From assembly GCA_037013685.1 (NCBI GenBank), contig CM072905.1, positions 7,947,491 to 8,011,490 of the forward strand: DNA of 64,000 nt. Direction: 5' to 3'. The DNA comes from Acridotheres tristis (Eukaryota; Chordata; Aves; Passeriformes; Sturnidae). A program made the position numbers and the translations under genes. Positions 52,401 through 63,500 of the stretch are shown here, piece by piece (the first letter of the stretch is position 1; each line of letters opens with the position of its first letter). The notes beneath the pieces are model-generated. The model had not been told where the DNA came from and ran no database searches. It saw only the letters and a list, made by a program, of their open reading frames with translations.

Positions 52401-55400
52401 CTGACACAACCCAGATATCTGGCTGAGCTTAAAATAGACTTGGCAGAAGTCAGCCTGGACTAACAATCGATCCGTGGATGTACTGACCACCCAGAACGTA
52501 TCCAAGCCACCACGGCAAGCCACCAAAACAAACAGCTTCTCCCACTTCCCACCAGGAAGCCTCGGAAATGCAGGATGAGAGAGAAAACTGTAAACTTTGT
52601 GTATACAGAACACAGGAAGGGAAGGAAGGAATAGGAAGGAAAACAGCACATCTAAGAAAAATCAGGTAATGCCATTCTAAGAGACTCCTCTTGGGCAAGA
52701 CCGTAACAAAGGCAGCACCACCATCCCTTTAGAAAATCAGCATGGGAAAACATGCACTGAGCCCAGGAGCAAGAAACTGGGAGGAGAGAAGTGGAGAGAA
52801 GAATGGATCTCCCTCTGAAAACACCCATGGGCAGCCACTAAACATAGCTCAGGGTGGTTGTTTTCCTTGCAGTGGAAGGGGGGTGACTGTTACCTTTTCT
52901 TAAATGAGCCTATAGCTGGTAGCTGCATTCTAACTATTTTGAGATATATAAACATATTTTTCTCAGGGGCTTAATTACCACAAAGGATGCCAACCGATTT
53001 GACAAGTCAATTTTTCTCTCAAATAAAAAAAAAAACAAAAAAACCAAAAAAAAACCAAACCAAACCTGAAAAATCTCCTTGACTAGCAATGCAGAGCTTA
53101 AAAACCAGCCCAAACATCCAAGGGATAAATATCAGGTATTTTCAATACAACGCAGTAAGCAATTGCTACATTTCTCATAACCGAGCTCCTAAAACATAGA
53201 AGTTCTGGACTGAAATCTAAGCAAATGCACATCTAGTTTGCAATTTTTTAAATGGCTGTACATTTCAAACCCCAGAAAAAGCAGGCTGCAGATAGCTGTT
53301 TATTACAAATGACTTCCACCTCCTCCACAGCCCTCAAAGGCAAACTATAAAGCTGTGTGCAAAGCCAGACAATCTGGGCACCCAGCCATAAACCATCACT
53401 GCTGCAGCACAGATAACTGTTCTCGCTCTCAGCCATCCTTGGCTGCAAACCCACGGGGAAGAGCTCCAGAAACCAGACCTCAGGACTGTCAGGGCTTCTA
53501 ATATTTTATGAACTTGAATTACAACTACGTTCAAGACCTCCGTGCTGAAAAATTACAGCGCTGATTCACACCCAGGGTTGAGATCAAAACTCACTCAGAT
53601 TTGCCTGGTACCCTGAACCCCAAGATGCAAAACCAGCCAGCTATCTTACAGCTGCCTTCAGTGACAGAATCCTTTTTATTGAGAGGAAGAGAGAGACATG
53701 CTACTCTTCAAAAAAAAAGACAAAAGAATCAGATGCATATTTCAGAGTAGTGCTGCATTTTCCACCATCTTTGACACGACTTCAAAGAGCACAGTGACTG
53801 TTCTGTGCAAGAACAGGCAGCTTGTTCATGATCAAATCCAGACATTTTCATCTTGGGCGGGAGATTTTAAAATATAGTGGTGACAAGGTAGGAAGCTGCA
53901 CAAATGAAGTTTCAGAAAACACAGTTGTAACTGTATTTGGGAATCCACAGTGAAGTTAACCATGATTAAGTAATGATAAAATAAGCCTAAGTACATCTGC
54001 TTTTGGCATTTAAGATGTACAACTTAGCCATGCTTTTGGTTGACAATTTTCCTAACTAGCAGAGATTCCTAAAGGGAAATCAAATAATACTTTGATTCCT
54101 CTGCTTTCATACATTAAGCATAGCCATCTTTCATTTTACCAACAGCATTTGCCAGTGAAGAGACAGCACAGAGCACATAGATCATTTAGTAATGCAATTT
54201 TCTGTCACTTCTAGATCATCTCCCCGTTCAATAAAGTATACTTCTCTTCTAAACACTATTTGCCCTGGCTGATATCTTCATAATACAGCTGAAAACCTCA
54301 AGCCATTATCACTAGAAGGCATCAGCTGATCCTAAATTGGCTAGACTGCAGCGTCACAGGCATTTAAGAGGTTTCCTTATCATTCATCTTTAATACTGAG
54401 GGATCGACACACTCCTACCTGCAGCTTCCAGGCCAAGGGGAAACCTTCTAATGGCATTACCATTATCTTGTAATCTGAATTTTAAACAATTAAAACAATA
54501 GCACTTTTATGTTGCAGGTCTCTACCGTAACCAAAGATGATATATTTTTCATCAGTTGTCATGTTCAAAGTCTTACATAAAGCACTGATTTTTTTAAAAA
54601 AAAGCAGAAATATGCACTCTGCATTGAAGCTGCTGAACCTTCAAAGAGAACCAGCACTGTAACAAGGCACTTAAATTGAAGTCATCAAGAGAGACCATTT
54701 GATTTACCCAGGAAAGGTTTGGTCATTTTATTTTAAATCTGCAGTTCTTTCAGTCAATACGATCTGGCAATTCTTTCCAAATGAAAGCCTCTTTTTACTG
54801 AAGCAGGGGATGGCTCCACCCCGACCTCCTCCTTCAGCTTGTTTTGGAAAGGGGCCAGATGACAGCATTTGGAAAAGCGCATGTTTATCTCGGCGAGGCC
54901 AGCTGCTAAGTTAACATATTACCCGTTCCCACATCCCCCGCTCTTGGTTAAGTCTTCACAGCTAAAACTGAAAGTAAACGCTGCCATTGGGCTTTTAATA
55001 AATGTAACACGAAAGAGAAAAGGAGTCTCCATGGCATGGAGCATCTGAACGGGCTGCAGAAGTGTAGGTCATTTTGAGTGAACAGCACGCAGTAACTCTG
55101 TCAATAAAATTCCTGGCCTTTCTGAAGGAAAAAACTGAAAAATAAGCGGTTTTATTTCTAGTCTAGACTAATTTAAAGCTATGCTTTCTGTAAGACTGCC
55201 ACTCAGCAACAGTTTGCTCCACTACACAAGGAGATTCTACGCCCCTGCTTGACAAAACCTTTCACTTTATCTTGTTTTATTGTTGGTCCATACTTGGCAA
55301 GGTATGGAACACAGGAGCTTTGAGAACTTCAGCAAAGAATCTTCAGATCAAAAGTAGTCTTATGCCCAATTATGTTTTTCTCATTTTAAGGAAATTCCAT

Positions 55401-56842
55401 CTCATTATTTTCCAAGTCTTAAAAACCTCTACTTCCCTCAAACACCAGTGAAAGATCTCAACTCATCAAAACCAGAGTGTGTTATCTTATTAGAAAAGAC
55501 AAATCCTGGAAAAGAAACCAGAAATTAAGGCAGAGGTGGGGTTTTCACTGACCCCAGCAAGGTCCAGCAGGCTTTGCAATGAGCAAACCCACCCACTCAC
55601 AGGTGACCAGAGAGAGATTTTGGAGGAAGCCAAGATGCCATGGCTGAGGGTGAGCCCCCAAGTCCCCAGATGGTTTTTAGCCCAAAGGCAGTGTCCCAGA
55701 GCAAGCTCCACTCTGCCGTGGCCAGCGGGGAAATGGCACAGCCCAAGGCTGCCCACAAGGACATTCCCAGGCACTGGGACTGATGCCCTGCACGCTGACA
55801 GCTCAAAATTATCCATGTGCTGGAAAGCTGAGGTACAGCACACACAAAACATCCGTGTGTAACACAACAGTTTTTACTCTGATGGATACCCAGACTTAAA
55901 TCTGTCAATATGGGAATCTACACATAGAACACGAATATTAATATATCCTAAATATATCCTGCTGCAATCCAGAGGAGCTCTCAATAAAAAGGTTTGTTTG
56001 TCTTGTTTCTTTCACTGCTACAAACAAAACCTTTAGACAAAAGTACAAAATATTGCCTAAAATACAGCCCCTACTAACACCCATCCCTTTCACCCTGGAT
56101 CAAGTCCTGGCTGCAGCAGCTTTCCCTATGGCTGCACCTGTTCTCCGGGGGCTGGACTGTAATGAACCTTCCTCATCTCAGGAAGCCAGGCAGATCACTT
56201 CAGTCAGAAATGATCCGGTCCCCTTTGAAGATAACGATAAAACCACACAAAGCATTATTACACTACTGCTGGTGCCCTTAAGCAGTAAAAAAGTTCAAAT
56301 TAATCTGATTTACTACAGCTTTTTTTCACAGACTGAGTCCCGGGCTCGGAAGCAGCTAGGTTAGGTTATCCATCAGCCGAGGCTGCTGCAATCTCACCCA
56401 AAAAGCACCACAGTGCTACCCAGGGCAGCCCGAGCCTGCACAGGCTGGAGCAGTTCCCTCACTGGGCTACCCAGGGCTGACACTGATGCTTTCACGTTCG
56501 GGAAAGAATTCCAGAAGAGAATTCTGAGCAGAGCAGGGACGCCAGCGCATCCGGGGGCTGTTCCTCAGCACACCATTTTGAGCTCACAAATAACACACAG
56601 GAGCAGCCAGCCAGACATCCCAGGGATTCCTGAACCCGAGGAACCGCGGCTGTGGGAAACTCTGTGATGTGCTAAGCACAGGTTGCAGCCACTGCAAGTC
56701 ACCTCCTATTTCCTTGGAAAACACCAGGGGAAGCAGTGAGAACCCGTGTGTACCTTCCCACTACCTTCTCGAAATTATTATTTTTTAAAAATGTAATATC
56801 CGAGAGGAAACTCCACTTAAATTCTCAGTCGTCGGGGAATCC

Positions 56843-58652
56843 AAAAAAAAAAAAAAAAACCAACCAAAAAACAAAAACCAAACCCACCCACCGCAGGGAA
56901 GGAGGGCAGGATCTGGAAGCCATGGCTCGCTCTCCCAGCAGCAGTGCAGATGTTCTCCTGCTCCTCCGCTCTGGCATTGTCCTCAGGTCCACAGCACCAC
57001 CGACACCCACCTGATTTAAAGCTCTGCACCACCGGCCAGCCCACTAACAGCGGGATTTATTGGAATTTTAATTACCTTAACCGGCCTAATGTCCACAGCA
57101 AATTTCTGTACATAAATTAGCATAATTCGCCAGATACATACATATGCAAACGAGAGGGAAAAATATGCAACAGACACGGGTATGACGTCCCAAAGATTAT
57201 TTCTAAATTTAAACTGGCTGTTAGAATAATTGAATAAATCTCTTCTCGCAGATACACTCCAGTCGTAGCAGAAAATAAACTAGCCACAAAGACCTGCAGT
57301 ATTATTTTTAATGGGAAAAGAGGAGGGAAAACCCAATTGAGTCCAATAAATCCCATAATTGAACCTTCAACTAATTACATATTAAGAAGATTAACCTTTG
57401 ACACAAACTTGTGATACAAACAAAGAAGCCTCGAACAATTAATAAACTTCCAGTGTTTCAAGATTTCTCAGGTTAACAACTGAGCCCTCCCCATTTTCCT
57501 CCCCTTCTGGGTCGCAGTTAAAGGAATAAACTCTGTTTTAATATTCTCTCTCCCTCTGGACATTCCAGGTTTAGACGAAGATCTCTCTGTGAATACTCAG
57601 GAGAAAATTACTGCGGATCCTCACAATCTCATTACGTGGGGGAAAAAAGAAAAAAATAACACAAATCTAGATATTTTAACTTTTAAAAGAAAGCAGCCAA
57701 AGGACAAAGCTGGAGCTCGTGTGTTCGCCCACAGGGCAGCACTGCTGGCCATGCCAACAATTTTCCAGCCCTGGGATCATTTCCAACCCGCTCTGCGATA
57801 ATTTTCACACGTGTAAGTTCTAAAGGAAGAGCACACGGTCATGCCTTGCAGCAGAAGCCGCCTTCATGTCATGTCTGAGTGGCACAACACGTTCACAAAT
57901 GGCACTTTCTGCTCGCTCTTCGCGGCCAAGCAGCGATTCCGAACAGAGAAAAAATATGGAATTAATTCTAGCATTAAAAAAAAAAAAAAAAAATCCGGAG
58001 GTTGTTCTCATTTTTTAAAAATCGGATAAAAATAGAATGGATTTTGAAATGTTTTGGGGCGTTTCTTGCCTCGCTGACTAATAAGCAGTTTAAAAATAAT
58101 AAGAATCTCGTTCAGACTTGTGAAAAAGGAGGAATGCACCGGCTTTGCAGGTCTCTTCCCCTGCTAACTTCTACCATGCCCGGATTAAGAGAGGCTCTTA
58201 CCCCTTCTTACCTTTTAGTCTTTTCTTTATGGGGCTCTTTGGCAGCTTTCGATTCAGTCTTGCTGTAAGGAAACGAGTATTTTGTCTACCGTGTAGGGGT
58301 CTTTCTGACGTGTTCCTTTCTTATTTTTAATGCTTTTTTTTTTTTTAATTTTTTTGTAAGTGTACCCGTAATTTCACGAATATGAATACGAAAAAAATCT
58401 CACACGGCCAAAAAAATTAAGTTTTTTGTTGTTGTTGTCGTTTGTTTACCCCCCTCAGGGAAAAAAAAAAAAAAAAAAAGTCTGCCACACAGGAGATGAA
58501 AAAAAAACCCAATAGATCAACAGGAAAACACTATCCAAGTAGAAAAGCAAAGAGCTTCAGTGTTATCCAGCCCAGAGGAGAAGTGCAGCAAAAGCAGGTC
58601 CAATTCCAAAACAAGCTTCTGATTTCCAGTGAAGCAAAAAAAAAAAAAAAAA
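56843..58652. repeat. Cluster of long poly(A) tracts on the plus strand
   Basis: Four pure A runs occur: 17 A at 56843-56859, 18 A at 57976-57993, 19 A at 58461-58479 and 17 A at 58636-58652. A T13 run lies at 58334-58346. All four A runs have the same orientation, so they are U runs in RNA transcribed from the minus-strand gene. No retrogene body adjoins any of them. Confidence 0.93.
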
Positions 58653-58899
58653 TCAAAACAACAAAAAAAATAACCAAGACCAAGAAACCAAAATACACGT
58701 TCAAGTCCCCAGCTAAATTTTTGCACGAGTGTGTCTTAAATACAAGTTTGCTTTTATGTGTTGCAGCAAAACCCACGAAAAGCCAGGATTTGGAGTTGAT
58801 CGGGATGAGTTCTCGTGTGTGTGTCTTGATGGGTTCTCAGTCCACATGGAGGAGCATCTGAGGGTTTTTCAAAAAGTGCAAATCAAAAAAGAGAATCTG

Positions 58900-59351
58900 G
58901 GATCCAGAAAAGAGTTTTAAGATGGATCCCCCCTTCAAAATAAAAGGAGGAGGTGGGGGGGGGGGTGGAAAGAAAAAAATAATAAACCACCACCGCGGAG
59001 GCACGGGGGGCTGCGGAGTCTCACATGGGGCTGCGGGCAGGAGGAGGATCCCGCCGGGAGCTCCGGGGGGGCGGAGGATCCAGCGGTGTCTCTGCGAGGG
59101 GAGGAGGGTCCGCGGCTCCGCAGGGACCCCGCGGGCGATCCGGGCCGGGAGGAGGATCCAGCAGCCGCTCCCGCAGGAAGGAGCGAGCGCGGGGAGGGGA
59201 TCCGGGGAGGAGGATCCAGCAAAGTCTTTCACGGAGGGAGGAGGGAGCGGGGAAACCCGACAGTCTGTGTGCCTGGCTCGCAGCGGGATCCGCGGGCAGG
59301 CGGGGAGGGGAGGGGATCCCGCGGCTCTCTCCGTGTCCTCCGCAGGGATCC
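58900..59351. repeat. GGATCC-rich degenerate repeat, ten sites in 452 bp
   Basis: GGATCC begins at 58900, 58924, 59046, 59076, 59154, 59198, 59212, 59286, 59314 and 59346. Many occurrences share the context GGAGGATCC(A/C)(G/C)C, which points to a degenerate short repeat rather than chance. A run of about 11 G at 58955-58965 lies between the second and third sites. The segment sits at the inner edge of the CpG island, inside the probable 5' UTR or start of intron 1. The long open frame across it on the minus strand is low-complexity (Pro, Ala, Gly, Arg) and not credible as protein. Confidence 0.9.
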
Positions 59352-59651
59352 GGCAGGGACCCGGGTGGGCGGCGGGGAGCGGGGCAGCCGAGGCGGCGGC
59401 GTGTCCCCGGGGAACCGCAGCAGCGCCTCGGGCAGGGTCGGTCGGTCCGCCGGGGTGCTGAGGGGGAGGGGGGGGGACGCAGCGCCGCTCGCCGTCTCTC
59501 CCGCTCGCTCTCGCCTCGTCCGCTCGCAGGGCAGGCGGTGCCGGGCTCAGTGCTGCCGGGCCGGTCCCCCGCTCCTCCGCGCCGCCGCCGCCGCTGCCGC
59601 CGGTGCCGCCCTGGGGAGCAGAGGAGCCGCTGCCGCCGCTGCCGCCGCCGC

Positions 59652-59661
59652 GGCCATTTTG
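59652..59661 (-). promoter_or_regulatory. YY1-like site
   Basis: CAAAATGGCC on the minus strand, followed by GCGGCGGCGG, close to the AAnATGGCGGC consensus often found just downstream of CpG-island start sites. Confidence 0.55.
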
Positions 59662-59741
59662 TCGCTGACTGACAGAGCCCCGCCAGGCAGCGCGAGACCG
59701 CGGGGCGGCTCCGCGCGCGCCCCCTCCCGCGCTGGCCGCGA

Positions 59742-59751
59742 ACAGGAAGTG
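59742..59751 (+). promoter_or_regulatory. ETS-family site ACAGGAAGTG
   Basis: A full match to the ETS core in its preferred context (ACAGGAAGTG), about 90 bp upstream of the YY1-like site. Confidence 0.55.
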
Positions 59752-59788
59752 CCGCGCTCCCCCCCCCCCCACGGCCCGGCCCTCCGAC

Positions 59789-59796
59789 CACGTGAC
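59789..59796 (+). promoter_or_regulatory. E-box CACGTGAC
   Basis: A palindromic CACGTG with the extended flank (CCACGTGAC) preferred by USF and MiT/TFE-type factors. It lies between the ETS and octamer sites. Confidence 0.5.
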
Positions 59797-59827
59797 TCGG
59801 GCGGAGAGGGGGGGAGCCCCCGCCGAT

Positions 59828-59835
59828 ATGCAAAT
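59828..59835 (+). promoter_or_regulatory. Octamer motif ATGCAAAT
   Basis: An exact POU-factor octamer in an otherwise very GC-rich segment, where an AT-rich 8-mer stands out. Confidence 0.5.
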
Positions 59836-60009
59836 GAGCGCGGCGGCCGCAGCCAAACAGCGGAGAGGGCGCGCGCGCGCGCCGCGGGCCACGCCCCCCA
59901 TGCTACCCACCCCCCCCTCCCGCAAAGGCGCGCGCTCTCCCGCCACCGCCGCGCGCGCAGCCCGCGCCCCGCGGGGGGGAGGGGGCGGGGCTGTGCCCCC
60001 CCCCCCAAC

Positions 60010-60545
60010 CAAAGGGGTACAGGGGGGTCACCCCCACCCGGGAAATGGGTGCCGGTGCTTTCACACACACACACAGACACAGACACACAGCCCCCCCATG
60101 CCAGCGGCAGGGGCGAACGGCAGCTCAGCCCTCCGTCGCATACCCCCCCGTGGGTGGAGGGATAGATGGCGAGAGAGATGTGTCCCCCTAAAGGGGTTTG
60201 GAGCCCCTGTGCACCCCAGGAAGGGGTGCAAAAGGGCTTCACACACACACCGGTCCATATGGGCATCGGAATATTCACGCCTCCGTCGCACACCCCCGCG
60301 GTACAGGGGGGCTTCACCCCCACCCCGTGCAAATGGGGGTCAGTGCATTCACAGACACACACGGGGCAAACGGCATTAGGCGCATTCACACCTTCCGCAC
60401 GACCCCTGGGCACGGGGGTGGCAGGAGAGCTGTACCCCCCAAAAAAAGGTATAAAGCGTATAAAGAAGTGCAGAGGGGCTCCCCCCCACCCCGTGCAAAT
60501 GGGGGTCGGTGCCCTCACCCCTCCTCACACACGTCTGGGAGGGTT
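60010..60545. repeat. Imperfect GC-rich tandem repeat with CA-rich segments, about four units
   Basis: The motif GGGGGCTTCACCCCCACCCC then GTGCAAATGGGGGTCGGTGC, followed by CA-rich sequence, recurs near 60022, 60230, 60305 and 60475 with increasing degeneration and variable spacing (about 75-210 bp). Two copies share GTGCAAATGGGGGTC exactly. CTCCGTCGCA(T/C)ACCCCC also occurs twice (about 60130 and 60281). On the minus strand a 323-codon open frame crosses the array and repeats a pattern like P-[TM]-P-I-[CW]-T-G. It reflects the DNA repeat and shows no known domain. Confidence 0.82.
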
Positions 60546-63500
60546 GATCCAGTGGTGGAAAGGAGGGGTTTAGCATTCCTGCTGCTCCCCGAATTGCTAA
60601 GAGCGCCCCTTCTTTCTGCCAGCATCCCTTGCCTTAAACATCCATCCCTCTGGATACATGCGTACCCTGGCACGTGCAGTGCGCACGGCCGTGCGTGTCC
60701 CAGCACGCACACCAGGTGTAGGCGTGCACTGAGGTGTGAGCACACACCTGCAGGGACACCCCTGGCTTACACTCTCGGGGTGTCCATGGACATGGCCCGG
60801 CCCCCCAGGACACCTTCCCGCACAGCCCTGCTGGGCTCTTGGCCATCAGAGGGAATCCCCGTCCTACCCAGGTGCCTCCCAAAATGACTCCGGGGTTTCA
60901 AATGCACCCGTGGCTGAGCAAGCCCCGGGAGCCGCCGGGAATTGTGCACGTCGGGGAGGGGAGATGGAAATGTCACATTTCAGAGTGGTAGCGCTTGACT
61001 TGTCCCCCACAATAACCACATTAACTGTTTCTGTCAGGAGAAAGTCAGGATCTGGTCTCAAAATACCACGGGAAGAGTGGAATGCAAAAAAAAATAATGA
61101 GTCATTTTTTGCTAAAAATTGTTGTGTCTGGGTCTTTCAGCAGATCTTCCCCGGTTCTCTCTCCTCTCCTGTTTCCTCTCCCCCTTCTGCAGCGAACGTT
61201 TTGGGAACTGCAAGGAAATCCAGAGCCTGAATCTTTATTTGCTCAGGCCATTCCACTGGAATCTGAATGGAGCCCGGGTTACAGAGCAGGGCTGTCACTG
61301 CTGCGGCTGGGATGGCACCCACAGCGGGGGATTCGGGCTGAAAGAAGCACAGTCCCGCGATGATTCCTTCTGCCATTTGTGATGCCAGCCCCAAAGCCGC
61401 CCTGTGCCAGCCCCTGGGCAAACGACACCAGGAGCCCGGAGCCCCTTGACCACTGGAGGGAGCCCATATTGTGCCAGAATGCAACAGAAACACTACGAGG
61501 AAGACAAAAAAAAAATACTAAAATATGAAATATCATATCATTGTAGTCAGAACAAAGTGTCTTCTCCAGGTCAGACCGTGATCTATAGCAATGCAAAATG
61601 TTATAAAAATCAGATTTAAATGTCCCATTGTACTTCATCAGCACAAAGAAGAGAAAGAATTATTAAGAACAAGGCTCTTTTTTCCTTCCCCCCCATATTT
61701 TGAATGTCAGCCTGGCACCTTTCACAGGGAGTGAATTCATACACCAGGATGGTGGCAGACTTGGCTTGGACGGAAAATGCCCTTGTGTCCCCTCAGTGTC
61801 CTTACTTAAATATAAGTCAGCACCTATAGATTCCTTCACCCCAGAGCTGCAGTAGCTCACCACTGCTGCTTCCCAAGGAGATTTTGCTCTCCTGATGAGC
61901 CACTGCAGAGAGGCAGGACAGAAGCCACATGCCATGTTTATGGCACAACATCCTTCTCATGCACCTACAGCAGGCTGCCCTGCACCAAAAACTCTGCTTG
62001 GCAATTGTGCCGAGGAATGTTCCTGGGTCCCTAAATTTCGTGTTGTGAACGTTGAAATATTTGTAATTCAAAACACACTTTTAGCACACAAATATTTCTG
62101 GCTTCGCAGAGCGATGCCAAGTTGCTGGAGACCCTGAAATGTCAAAATGGAATAAAACTGAAAGTGATTTGTGTACTAATCTGTTTTCTTGGCCCTGGAG
62201 AAATTACCATCAAGACCATGATATAACCACAGCCCCACAGACACAGAGAGCCCATTGCGTTTGACACTCCTGTTCTAAAATACTGTCTTTAATGGACAAA
62301 AACACATTCTAGTCAACTTTTTCTTGTCTTACCTGAGCTCTTTTACCATTTAATACAGGGCTTTACCCAGTGTCATTTTGCTTTTTTCCCCCTACTTTGG
62401 TCTCCCACTGGGGTTTTGCCCTCCCACTCCCCTGGTTGTCCTCCCCGGGGGCTCTCTCGGATCTGGGTGGGTTTGCCCCCCCAGCTGCATGTGCTGAGGC
62501 TCTGTAGCAGCTGGTGGCTGCTGTCACCACGCATGGTACATCTGTCCCCTAATTGCCCCTCGGCCTGAGCTGACAGGACGCTGGCAGGGCACAGCTTCTC
62601 CTTGAGCTGTGTTTTGCCAGAGCTGCTCCAGCACAGCCTCTGCTGCCTTTGAAGCCTCTCCTTCCCCCCAGCGCTCAGGTAGTGGCTTTTTGTCACACGT
62701 GAGTAAGAACAGATGTGAGCTGGTGTGAAGGGGAGGAGGGGACAGATGATGCCAGCGGTTCAGTGCTCACAGAGCAGGAGGGATTCTGCTGCCTGTAAAG
62801 CTCCTCTTGCCCAGTCTGCCTGTGTCTCTGTGCAAGGGCTGTGACCAAAGTGTTCCCAGGGTGCTGGGTGTGCTGGCTGGGTGGCTTTGAGCACAAAGAT
62901 CCAGGCACTCACACAGATACAGCATTTTCTCTGCTGGGAGTGACAAAGCTGAGCTAAGCAAAGGTCTTCACACATTCAGGGCTCTGTTGGGGTGGCTCAA
63001 CCACACCCAGGCAAAATATTCCTCCTCCGTAGACTTTACACCTCTTGCTTGGTTTTGTATCACCCAAACGAGTGCAAAATTGTCTCCAAGCACTTCTTGC
63101 ACTTCTTACCCAGCAAAAATGAGCACACACAAAATTAATATCAAAGCACAACTCGAGCATTGTCCATGCTCCAGTGACACAACCTCATTCCTTCAGGAGA
63201 ATCCAGTCTCTGATGCTGAACAGGATTTCCCAGAGCCCACACAATGTGAAGCTACAGCTCCAAGGCTCTCCCTTGTCTGAGGGGATGCTCAGAGATCAGA
63301 TGGGTAGGGTCGCTCTGAGGAGCCAGGATCCAGGATTCCACAGCCTCTTCCCAAGTTTTCCAAGGAAAATATGAACGTGCAGGCCATTTGTACAGAGTCC
63401 CTCTGAAGGATGCAAGCACATCCCTCCTGGCCACCCTACCACAAATTGTGTCTTCAGGGTGAACACTTATATAGAATAATAGAATTGTTAAATTGGAAAA

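Larger units (their letters stand above)
39251..58979 (-). other. TNRC6C: 5' intron(s) of the TNRC6C-like gene
   Basis: Between the Lys-rich exon and the CpG-island promoter lie almost 20 kb with no confidently recognisable exon. A small exon carrying the start codon may hide here (three candidates are given in the findings). The DNA holds sparse CR1 fragments, a 13-bp x4 tandem repeat, a (CA)8 microsatellite and poly(A) tracts towards the right. Long repeat-free stretches (about 49.6-51.4, 53.7-55.2 and 57.0-57.8 kb) are plausible conserved non-coding DNA, but only comparison with other birds could show this. Confidence 0.65.
58980..60010 (-). promoter_or_regulatory. TNRC6C: CpG-island promoter and probable non-coding first exon of the TNRC6C-like gene
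   Basis: A dense CpG island with no TATA box lies directly upstream, in gene direction, of the coding exons. Candidate elements cluster at 59650-59835: a YY1-like CAAAATGGCC (minus), an ETS site ACAGGAAGTG, an E-box CACGTGAC and an octamer ATGCAAAT. YY1-type ATGGCC sites usually lie at or just after the start of transcription, so I would place the start near 59660-59750, reading left. Exon 1 would then cover GCC/GCG-rich sequence. Its donor is uncertain; CCAT|gtgaga near 59014-59023 is one possibility. An ATG in the YY1-like site begins a frame rich in Ala, Gly and Ser that I do not consider the protein start. Confidence 0.8.

Noticed and set aside
58837..60012. 391-codon minus-strand open frame over the CpG island
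   Set aside because: GC-rich DNA has few stop codons. The translation is Pro/Ala/Arg/Gly-rich without a domain, and it spans the likely promoter.
59086..60165. 359-codon plus-strand open frame
   Set aside because: Same cause: CpG-island composition. The residues are Arg/Gly/Pro/Ala-rich and no homologue is recognised.
59547..60518. 323-codon minus-strand frame starting in the upstream tandem repeat
   Set aside because: The protein repeat mirrors the DNA repeat and runs into Ala-rich CpG-island translation. No start context or domain.
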